A stretch of DNA of 24,965 nt from Treponema sp. (lineage in GTDB: Bacteria > Spirochaetota > Spirochaetia > Treponematales > Breznakiellaceae): positions 1 to 24,965 of the forward strand of contig JAISRD010000088.1 in NCBI GenBank assembly GCA_031273835.1, read 5' to 3'. Below, piece after piece: positions 14,543-21,476 of the stretch. A program made the position numbers and the translations under genes. Numbering within the stretch: position 1 is the stretch's first letter; every line of letters begins with the position of its first letter. The notes beneath the pieces are model-generated. The model saw only the letters and a program-made list of their open reading frames with translations, did not search any database and was not told the origin of the DNA.

Positions 14543-16939
14543 TCATACGGGCTCTTCCGTTTCGGCAAGGGCTTCCGCGGTTTCCGCGCTCTGTGCATCC
14601 TCCGGGGTTTCCACAATTTCTATGAGGTATTCGCCGCCGCGGAAATCCGCCCTGGCCTTTCCCCCTCCGCTCAAGGCGCCGAAGAGCACTTCGTCCACAA
14701 AGAAGGTTTTTATTTTTTCTTCCACGACCCTGCCCGCGTTGCGGGCGCCGAATTCCCGTGAATAGCCATCTTCGGCCAGGCGTTCTATGCAGGCTTCGCT
14801 TAGTTCCAGGGTTACCTTTTTCTCGGCAAGCTGGGCTTTGAAGGTATCCAATTCCTTGTTGATAATGGAGATCATGATCTCCCGGGAGAGGTGGACGAAA
14901 CGTATCACCGCGTCAAGGCGGTTGCGGAACTCGGGGGTAAAGATCTTTTCCACCGCGGTATCCACCGAGCTTTCGTCGTTGATCCTGTCCCCAAAACCGA
15001 TAAGGTTCTTCCCTATGTCCCGGGCACCGGCGTTACTGGTCATAATAAAAATGATGTTTCTGAAATCGGCCTTGCGGCCGTTGTTGTCGGTTAAGGTGGC
15101 ATAGTCCATGATTTGGAGGAGTATGTTGTAGATATCCGGGTGGGCCTTTTCAATTTCGTCGAGAAGCACCACCCCGTGGGGCTGTTTCCGCACCGTATCG
15201 GTAAGGAGGCCCCCGTCTTCGTAACCCACATAACCGGGGGGCGAACCGATGAGCCGGGAAACGGTATGCTTTTCCTGGTACTCGCTCATGTCAAAACGGT
15301 GCATGGGTATATCCAGAAGGGCGGCGATGCTCCGGGCCAGTTCCGTTTTGCCGACCCCGGTGGGGCCCACAAAGAGGAAATTAGCCACCGGCTTACCGGG
15401 CGCCCTGAATCCCGCCCGTGAACGCTTGACCGCCTTAATCACCGAACTTACCGCTTCTTCCTGTCCGAAGATACGCTGCCGCAGTTCCGTTTCCAAATTC
15501 CGTAATTTGTCCTTTTCGCTTATTCCCACCGAGCGCTCCGGTATCCGGGCTATTTTGGAGACCACCGTTTCAATCTCGCTGAGGCCTATGCCTATGGTTT
15601 CCACGGTTCCTTCCTGGGCGCTTCTGCTCTGATTCTCAAGTCCGCCGTCAAATTCAACAGCGGCCTTTTTGTACGCCTCGATGCGGACAAAAGCCCCGGT
15701 CTCGTCGATCACGTCGATGGCCTTGTCCGGCAGGCGGCGGTCGGTGATATACTGGGCGGAAAGCTTTACCGCCCCCTCAATGGCCTCGTCGCTGTACCGA
15801 ACCTTATGGTGATCTTCATATTTGGAGCGAAGCCCCTTAAGTATGGCGACGGCGTCCTCTTCGCTGGGTTCGTTAATATCGATCTTCTGGAAGCGGCGGG
15901 AAAGGGCCCGGTCCTTTTCAAAGAATTTGTTGTATTCCTCGTGGGTGGTGCTTCCTATACAGCGGAGTTTCCCCGAACTAAGGGCCGGCTTAAGAATGTT
16001 CGAAGCGTCCAGGGCGTTGCCCGAAACGGAACCCGCCCCCACCAGGGTATGAATTTCGTCGATAAAAAGAATGGCCCGTTCTTTTTTCAGCATTTCCTCG
16101 ATGACCCGCTTGATCCGGTCCTCAAAATCGCCCCGGTACTTGGTCCCCGCAACCAAAGCCCCCATGTCAAGGGAGAAGATCAAAAAATCCTTAAGCAGGG
16201 GCGGCACCTGCCCCGCCACTATGCGCTGTGCAAGCCCCTCGGTAATGGCGGTCTTGCCTACGCCGGAATCCCCCACATGGACGGGGTTGTTTTTAAGCCG
16301 CCGGCAGAGTACCTGTATGGTCCTGTCCAGCTCCGCCTCCCGCCCGATAACCGGCTCAAGCCGCCCTTCCCTGGCCATGGCGGTAAGTTCCGTGGCGAAT
16401 TTTTCCAGGGCGTTTTTCTTTATCCCCCTGCGCTGAACCGTTTCGTGGGTTTCATCCGGCTCTTCTTCTTTGGTTCGATCTTCCGGCGGCGGGACGCTCC
16501 TGACGAAGCTTTCTTCCCCTTCATAACCGTGGGCGAGCATACTGACCAGCTCAAAGCGTTTAATACCCGCTTTTTTCAGATAGTAGGAACAGTAATTCAA
16601 TTCCTCGTCAAACAGGGAAACCAGAATATCCGCCACATCCAGGGTATCCTTCCGGGAGGACTGGCTTTGCAGTACCGCCCGTTCAAGTACGCTCTGGAAG
16701 CCCACGGTCTGGGTGGGCTCGGCATTATGCTTTTGGGGGACCTTTTGCTGAAAGTAGCTTTCCATGCCCGTTTTAAGCTGATCCGTATCGGCCCCGCAGG
16801 CGGAAAGGACATCCTGGACTTCGTTAAAGGAAAGGGCGGCGTACAGTATATGCTCCGGGGTAAGGTATTCATGATTGCGGACCTTGGCTTCGTTATAGGC
16901 GGCATTTATAATGGCCTGCACATGCCGGCTAATCTTCAT
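14543..16939 (-). CDS. clpA: ATP-dependent Clp protease ATP-binding subunit ClpA
   Basis: 798 residues, close to the usual size. A Clp N-domain (about 1-145) is followed by two AAA+ modules. D1 has Walker A GDSGVGKT and Walker B AILFIDEIHTL. D2 has Walker A GPTGVGKTEL and Walker B VVLLDEIEKAH. The ClpP-docking IGF loop is present (NLIGFGD, just after MTSNAGARDIGK). The short middle region, without the long coiled coil of ClpB, and the adjoining clpS identify ClpA. It unfolds substrates for ClpP; clpP is not in the window. GGGAGGAG before the ATG is a strong ribosome site, as expected for an internal operon gene 50 bases after clpS. The C-terminal tail is acidic and Ala/Glu-rich. Confidence 0.97.
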   Translation of the reverse strand: MKISRHVQAIINAAYNEAKVRNHEYLTPEHILYAALSFNEVQDVLSACGADTDQLKTGMESYFQQKVPQKHNAEPTQTVGFQSVLERAVLQSQSSRKDTLDVADILVSLFDEELNYCSYYLKKAGIKRFELVSMLAHGYEGEESFVRSVPPPEDRTKEEEPDETHETVQRRGIKKNALEKFATELTAMAREGRLEPVIGREAELDRTIQVLCRRLKNNPVHVGDSGVGKTAITEGLAQRIVAGQVPPLLKDFLIFSLDMGALVAGTKYRGDFEDRIKRVIEEMLKKERAILFIDEIHTLVGAGSVSGNALDASNILKPALSSGKLRCIGSTTHEEYNKFFEKDRALSRRFQKIDINEPSEEDAVAILKGLRSKYEDHHKVRYSDEAIEGAVKLSAQYITDRRLPDKAIDVIDETGAFVRIEAYKKAAVEFDGGLENQSRSAQEGTVETIGIGLSEIETVVSKIARIPERSVGISEKDKLRNLETELRQRIFGQEEAVSSVIKAVKRSRAGFRAPGKPVANFLFVGPTGVGKTELARSIAALLDIPMHRFDMSEYQEKHTVSRLIGSPPGYVGYEDGGLLTDTVRKQPHGVVLLDEIEKAHPDIYNILLQIMDYATLTDNNGRKADFRNIIFIMTSNAGARDIGKNLIGFGDRINDESSVDTAVEKIFTPEFRNRLDAVIRFVHLSREIMISIINKELDTFKAQLAEKKVTLELSEACIERLAEDGYSREFGARNAGRVVEEKIKTFFVDEVLFGALSGGGKARADFRGGEYLIEIVETPEDAQSAETAEALAETEEPV

Positions 16940-16989
16940 ATCACGCTCCTCCCTAAATGTACTCTAAAACAACGGTAAAAACAACCGGA

Positions 16990-17298
16990 TTAGGCCTTCT
17001 CAACAATACACCTCAGGGGATACTCGTACTGTCTGGCTAGGGCGTGGACCTGATTTGCCTTGGTCTGGGCTATGTCGTAGGGATAGATCCCTACGGTCCC
17101 CTTGCCCTTTTGGTGTACGTCCATCATGATCTTCGCGGCGTCTTCCCGTTTTTTGTTAAAAACGATCATTATCACGTCCACCACAAATACCATGGTGGTA
17201 AAGTTGTCGTTAAGCAGGATCACCCTGTATTCTTCGGGTTCTTTGAGTTTTTCCCGTCTTTTGCGGACCAGTTCCGTTCCGTTTCCGGCGTAGGGCAT
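16990..17298 (-). CDS. clpS: ClpS, N-degron adaptor of ClpA
   Basis: 102 residues from the ATG at 17298. ClpS binds proteins with N-terminal Leu, Phe, Tyr or Trp and delivers them to the ClpA N-domain. The conserved core is present: VILLNDNFTTMVFVV with the Asn/Asp and Met of the N-degron pocket, AAKIMMDVHQKGKG with the pocket His, GIYPYDIAQTKANQV, and YPLRC near the end. A TTG at 17316 would add six residues but has no ribosome site. TATACT sits 6 bases before the ATG and there is no Shine-Dalgarno, so this gene probably starts a leaderless transcript. It is the first gene of the clpS-clpA-aat unit. Confidence 0.95.
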   Translation of the reverse strand: MPYAGNGTELVRKRREKLKEPEEYRVILLNDNFTTMVFVVDVIMIVFNKKREDAAKIMMDVHQKGKGTVGIYPYDIAQTKANQVHALARQYEYPLRCIVEKA

Positions 17299-17304
17299 GG
17301 TGAA

Positions 17305-17310
17305 AGTATA
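17305..17310 (-). promoter_or_regulatory. -10 element of clpS
   Basis: TATACT on the minus strand (five of six consensus), ending 6 bases before the clpS ATG. No good -35 is visible in the GC-rich sequence upstream, which contains the palindrome GCGGCCGCGGCCGC (17334-17347). Confidence 0.4.
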
Positions 17311-17409
17311 CCGCAAAACGGGGAGCGGGGAAAGCGGCCGCGGCCGCCCGGGTAAATTTCCTTAGCGCCTTTTCTTTCAGGGGATAGCGGGGAGGGAGGG
17401 GGATGCGGC

Positions 17410-17445
17410 TATAATTGGACAAGTCCGGCCTATATGGTGTATTCT
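17410..17445 (+). promoter_or_regulatory. Candidate promoter(s) of the M20-like gene
   Basis: A perfect TATAAT (17410-17415) lies 18 bases before the ATG at 17434 but lacks a -35. Overlapping it, TTGGAC (17415-17420) and TATTCT (17440-17445) are 19 bases apart, and the latter ends 9 bases before the in-frame ATG at 17455. GGACAAGTCC (17417-17426) is a short palindrome; its first nine bases recur at the -35 of the hydG promoter (2358-2366). Confidence 0.35.
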
Positions 17446-18681
17446 ATTGGGCAGATGGATCTACTGGACGCTTTAAAAAATCTTTTCATACGGGGGATAG
17501 ATACCCTTTCCGGAAGGGCCTCGGATTTCCTTTCCCGGCCGAAAAGATCCTCGGCCCCCCTGGCGGACAGGCTTTTGGCCGACGCTTTCCGGCTGGGGCA
17601 GATCCCCTCGCCCACCGGGCGGGAGGAAGAGCGGGCCGGCTTTGTGGCCGAACGGCTTAGATCCCTGGGGCTGCGCTATTATGTCGATGAGGGCGGGAAT
17701 ATTTCAGTAATTCTGCATCCCCCTCCCCATAGTTTTGAACGCCTTGAGCCGGTCCTGCTGTTTACCCGCCTGGGTTCACAGCGGTGGAATCCCCTGGAAA
17801 GCCTGGGTAAGCTTGATTTACAGTACGCCGCCGGGGCGGGCCTGGCGGACGTGCTGGGCCCCGCGGCGCTCCTTTCCATCGCCGAGGGCTATGCCGCGGG
17901 CCGTTATTCCTGGGACCGGGAGCTTCTGCTGTATTTTTCGGTCCTCCAGTTTGACGATCCGGGCAGCGACGCCTTTCTTTCGGTTACCTCCCGGTCGGGG
18001 GACCGGAAACCCGCCGCCGCCATAGGGATACGGGGTTTCAGCCTCGGTTCCCTTTCAAGCCGCAGTCAGGGTTCCTACCGGGTGGAACTTTCCCTTTCCC
18101 TGGAAGAGGGCGCCGAGCAGGAGAAGGAAGCCCCCGCGGGGGATAACGCCATAGTATCCGCCCTCATTTCCCTGGCGGGAACCTTCGAGGCCCTTGTTTA
18201 TGACGGGGGGAAGGCAGCGGGAATGAGGGCCTATATACGCCGTATTGAGGCCCTCACCGCCTACGGGCGTACTCCGGTTGAAGGGGCCCTGGAACTGGAT
18301 TTGGAGTCCTCCGACAAGGCCCTGCTTGACAAGGCCCTTGAAAGGGTAAACGCCGGGGCGGAAAAGATGAACGGCGGCGGGCTGCGCTGCGCTGCCCGTC
18401 TGGTTTCCGGCATACCTCCGGGGGACCCCTCGCTTACCGAGGGGCTCAGGAAAAAACTCCTTGAGGTGATGAGGGAATTGAAGATCAAACCCGAGGAAGA
18501 AGCGGGGGCGGACCCGGCGTCGTTCCTCTCCTCGGCGGGCATACCGGCCCTTTCGGTGGGGATAGCCCGGGGGCGGGAAGGGCTGAGCCGGGATAAGGTG
18601 GAGATCGCCTCAATTGAAAAGGGACGACTCCTCCTGGAAAAACTCATTGCCCGCCTTGCCGGACAGGGAGGAAAGCCGTGA
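17434..18681 (+). CDS. M20-peptidase-like protein lacking most metal ligands
   Basis: 415 residues from 17434, or 408 from the ATG at 17455; neither has a Shine-Dalgarno. The fold outline follows M20 zinc exopeptidases: an N-terminal helical part with IPSPTGREEERAGFVAERL, a strand VLLFTRLGSQ where active enzymes have GHxDxxP, GAGLADVLGPAAL matching the usual GRGxxDxKGG, then LLLYFSVLQFDDPGS where the catalytic EE is normal, and a final IPALSVGI...KGRLLLEKLIARL. The His-x-Asp is replaced, the EE pair is not present, and the C-terminal metal-binding His is missing; only the Asp in GLAD remains at its place. So this is probably a non-catalytic relative. The stop overlaps the gpgS start (GTGA), so the two proteins are made together. 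Family assignment is by pattern only. Confidence 0.65.
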   Translation: MVYSIGQMDLLDALKNLFIRGIDTLSGRASDFLSRPKRSSAPLADRLLADAFRLGQIPSPTGREEERAGFVAERLRSLGLRYYVDEGGNISVILHPPPHSFERLEPVLLFTRLGSQRWNPLESLGKLDLQYAAGAGLADVLGPAALLSIAEGYAAGRYSWDRELLLYFSVLQFDDPGSDAFLSVTSRSGDRKPAAAIGIRGFSLGSLSSRSQGSYRVELSLSLEEGAEQEKEAPAGDNAIVSALISLAGTFEALVYDGGKAAGMRAYIRRIEALTAYGRTPVEGALELDLESSDKALLDKALERVNAGAEKMNGGGLRCAARLVSGIPPGDPSLTEGLRKKLLEVMRELKIKPEEEAGADPASFLSSAGIPALSVGIARGREGLSRDKVEIASIEKGRLLLEKLIARLAGQGGKP

Positions 18682-19640
18682 GCGATATCCTTAACAAGAC
18701 CTGGCATCATTCCAAATTTTCCAATATAAGCAGGCTTGTTACCCTCAAGGAAAAAAAACAGCTTAAAATCTCCCTGGCTTTTCCTACCCTCAATGAAGAG
18801 GCCACCATAGGCAAGGAAATACTGATCATCCGTACCGAACTGGCGGAACGCTACCCCCTGCTTGACGAAATCGCGATCATTGATTCTTCGTCCAGGGACA
18901 ATACCCGCCGGGTAGCCCAGGAATTCGGCGCCAAGGTTTTTACCTCCAAATCGATACTTTCAAAGTACGGAAGTTTCCGGGGCAAGGGTGAGAATTTATG
19001 GAAAAGCCTTTTTGTCCTTGAGGGGGACCTTATCGTCTGGGTTGACGCGGATATTTCCAATATCGCCCCCAAATTTGTGTATGGCCTTATCGGGCCCCTG
19101 CTGGAGGACGACAGAACCGCTTATGTAAAGGCCTTCTACGAAAGGCCCATACGTTCCACCGGGGGGATCTCCGCCTCAGGCGGCGGCCGGGTAACGGAGA
19201 TACTGGTACGGCCCCTGTTCTCCCTCTTTTACCCGGAGCTTGCCCGGCTTGTTCAGCCCCTGTCGGGGGAATATGCCGGCCGCCGTGATCTGCTGGAACG
19301 GCTTCCGTTTTCGGTGGGTTACGGCGTGGAACTGGGCCACCTTATCGACATACTGGAACTTGACGGTATCGAAGCTTTAGCCCAGGTGGATCTGGACATG
19401 CGCATACACCGGAACCAGACCACCGAAGCCCTGGGAAAAATGTCCTACGGAATACTCCATACCTTTTTCGCCCGGATGGAACAGTACAAAAAATCAAAAC
19501 TCCTTACCGGCCTGGGGGACCGCCACATTGCCCTCCGGGCCGAGGATGCAAAGCACCTGGTAACAAAAACCGAGATTTCCGCGGTGGAACGCCCCCCCAT
19601 GATCGAGATCCCCGAATACCGGGCGAAGTTTCACCGCTAA
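18678..19640 (+). CDS. gpgS: Glucosyl-3-phosphoglycerate synthase (GT81)
   Basis: 320 residues, starting at GTG with GGGAGG 6 bases upstream. GpgS joins glucose from a nucleotide sugar to 3-phosphoglycerate; the product is dephosphorylated to glucosylglycerate, a compatible solute in many bacteria. GT-A motifs are visible: FPTLNEEATIG (31-45 region), IIDSSSRDNT, GKGENLWKSL, the metal-binding DAD at 123-125, KAFYERP, and the strongly conserved QPLSGEYAGRRDLLERLPF. These are followed by GYGVELG, QVDLDMRIHRNQ with the likely metal/catalytic His244, and a C-terminal helical tail. No phosphatase (gpgP) is adjacent. A weak inverted repeat around the stop codon (CACCGC-TAAA-GCGG) with a T-rich tail may be a terminator. 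Confidence 0.9.
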   Translation: MSDILNKTWHHSKFSNISRLVTLKEKKQLKISLAFPTLNEEATIGKEILIIRTELAERYPLLDEIAIIDSSSRDNTRRVAQEFGAKVFTSKSILSKYGSFRGKGENLWKSLFVLEGDLIVWVDADISNIAPKFVYGLIGPLLEDDRTAYVKAFYERPIRSTGGISASGGGRVTEILVRPLFSLFYPELARLVQPLSGEYAGRRDLLERLPFSVGYGVELGHLIDILELDGIEALAQVDLDMRIHRNQTTEALGKMSYGILHTFFARMEQYKKSKLLTGLGDRHIALRAEDAKHLVTKTEISAVERPPMIEIPEYRAKFHR

Positions 19641-19754
19641 AGCGGGGGTGGTTCCTGTTCTTTCTTCCCCTCTTGTCCTTTGTGGTTAAAAATTACTTCC
19701 GGACCCTGCAACTTTTCTTTCCTTATCCTGTCTAATATTTCTAAGGAGTATTAT

Positions 19755-21473
19755 ATGCAGCAGTTAGGAAACGCAGGATGTACAGGGACCAGGCCCTGGG
19801 AATTTTTGGATGAATACCGGGGAAAGGCTTTTCAGGGCGAATGGCCCACCCTGCCGGAAATGTACCGGATCAGTGTTTCCCGCTTCGGGCAGCGGCCCTG
19901 TTTTACGGTCTACGAGCCCGGCAGGATCAGCCTGAATTATGAAGAATCCCTCAAACGTATCGAGGCGGCGGCCCGCTGGCTCCACGAAAGGGGCATTAGA
20001 AAGGACGATACGATTGCCGTAACGGGGAAAAATTCCCCCGAATGGGCCATCGCGTACCTGGGAATACTCTTCGCTGGGGCCACGGTGGTTCCCATCGACT
20101 ATCAGCTTAAAAACAGCGAAGCGGATCTGCTGATCAAAACCTCAAAGGCGAAGATCCTCTTTGTGGACGAGGAAAAATACGCTTACTATGCGGAGCTCGG
20201 GCTGCCCGGGGAACTTGTTTCCCTTAAAAAGGGGATCGGGACCTACGTATACGATTTGGACGGCCCCCCCGCGGAGATTGAGCAGCCCCGGGAAGATGAC
20301 CTGGCGGCGGTTCTCTTTACCTCCGGTACCATGGGAAAGCCCAAGGGGGTCATGCTGACCCATAAAAACCTGGTCTCCGACTGCTATCTGGCCCAGGGAA
20401 CTCCCTTTAACGTGTATCCCACCGACGTATTCTACGTACTCCTGCCCCTCCACCATGCCTACGCCATGCAGGCGACCTTCATTGAGCCCCTCTCCCAGGG
20501 CGGGGAGGCGGTATTCGGGAAAAAGATGGTTACCCAGGTGATGCTGAAAGAATTGAAACTGGGTAAGATCAACGTACTCCTGGGTGTACCCATGCTTTTC
20601 AACAAACTTTTGGCGGGGATACTCCGGGGAGTCCGGGCAAAGGGGGTCTTTGTTTATGGGATCATCACGGTTCTGATGGGGATCTCCGGGTTCATCAAAA
20701 AGATCTTCAAGGTGAATCCGGGCAAGAAGTTCTTCCACGCCGTATTGGAACAGGCGTCCCTTTCGACCCTGCGGGTCTGCATCTGCGGCGGCGGCCCCCT
20801 GGCGTCCAGCGTGTTCCGAAAGTACAACCAACTGGGCATAGATTTTGTTCAGGGCTACGGCCTTACCGAAACCAGCCCCATCATCAACCTGAACCCCGTG
20901 GAGCACTACAAGGAAACCAGCGTAGGCAAGGTGGTGCCCGGCGCGGACATGAAGATCCTCAACCCCGACAAGCGGGGTATCGGGGAGGTGATCATCAAGG
21001 GCCCCATGGTGATGAAGGGCTACTTTGAAATGCCGGAGGAAACCGCCGCGTCCTTTACCGAAGAGGGTTATCTCAAAACCGGAGACTTAGGCTACCTGGA
21101 CGATGAAAACTACCTCTACCTTACCGGCCGGGCCAAGAACATGATCGTTACCGAGGGGGGGAAAAACGTCTACCCCGAGGAAATTGAGAATGAATTCCAG
21201 CTTTTCGAGGAAATCGATCAGATACTGGTACGCTCCTTTACCGAAGGGAAAAAAGCCAGGGCCGAACTGATAGAAGCCCTGGTGTATCCCAACCCCGATT
21301 TTAAGTGGGCCGAAGGCCCGGTTGATAAGGAAATTATCAAAACCCGGATCAACGCGATAATCGGCGAGGTTAACCAGCGGCTCCTGCCCTACCAGCGCAT
21401 CGCCAGGACGGTTGTACTGGATGAGCCCATGGAGATGACCACCACCAAGAAAATCAAACGGGATACCCTGTAA
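19755..21473 (+). CDS. AMP-binding acyl-CoA synthetase (long-chain fatty acid--CoA ligase type)
   Basis: 572 residues from the ATG at 19755, which has AAGGAG 6 bases upstream; an in-frame upstream start would add 25 unrelated residues. ANL-superfamily motifs are complete: P-loop LFTSGTMGKPKGVMLTHKNL (Met replaces the second Thr of the usual TSGTTG), YGLTETSPIINLNP, GDLGYLDDENYLYLTGR, then KNMIVTEGGKNVYPEEIE and the terminal catalytic Lys region TTTKKIKR. It should activate a carboxylic acid, probably a fatty acid, to acyl-AMP and then acyl-CoA. Exact substrate is not readable. It follows gpgS by 114 bases holding a T-rich stretch and a possible -10 (TAATAT, 19733-19738), so it may have its own promoter. 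It converges on smc with 3 bases between stops. Confidence 0.9.
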   Translation: MQQLGNAGCTGTRPWEFLDEYRGKAFQGEWPTLPEMYRISVSRFGQRPCFTVYEPGRISLNYEESLKRIEAAARWLHERGIRKDDTIAVTGKNSPEWAIAYLGILFAGATVVPIDYQLKNSEADLLIKTSKAKILFVDEEKYAYYAELGLPGELVSLKKGIGTYVYDLDGPPAEIEQPREDDLAAVLFTSGTMGKPKGVMLTHKNLVSDCYLAQGTPFNVYPTDVFYVLLPLHHAYAMQATFIEPLSQGGEAVFGKKMVTQVMLKELKLGKINVLLGVPMLFNKLLAGILRGVRAKGVFVYGIITVLMGISGFIKKIFKVNPGKKFFHAVLEQASLSTLRVCICGGGPLASSVFRKYNQLGIDFVQGYGLTETSPIINLNPVEHYKETSVGKVVPGADMKILNPDKRGIGEVIIKGPMVMKGYFEMPEETAASFTEEGYLKTGDLGYLDDENYLYLTGRAKNMIVTEGGKNVYPEEIENEFQLFEEIDQILVRSFTEGKKARAELIEALVYPNPDFKWAEGPVDKEIIKTRINAIIGEVNQRLLPYQRIARTVVLDEPMEMTTTKKIKRDTL

Positions 21474-21476
21474 GTT

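Noticed and set aside
15806..16978. Long open frame (390 codons) opposite clpA
   Set aside because: Antisense of conserved ClpA motifs, with no ribosome site and no family features.
19631..19660. Terminator after gpgS
   Set aside because: The stem around the stop codon is short and bulged, with only a T-rich rather than a T-run tail; mentioned in the gene entry but not called.
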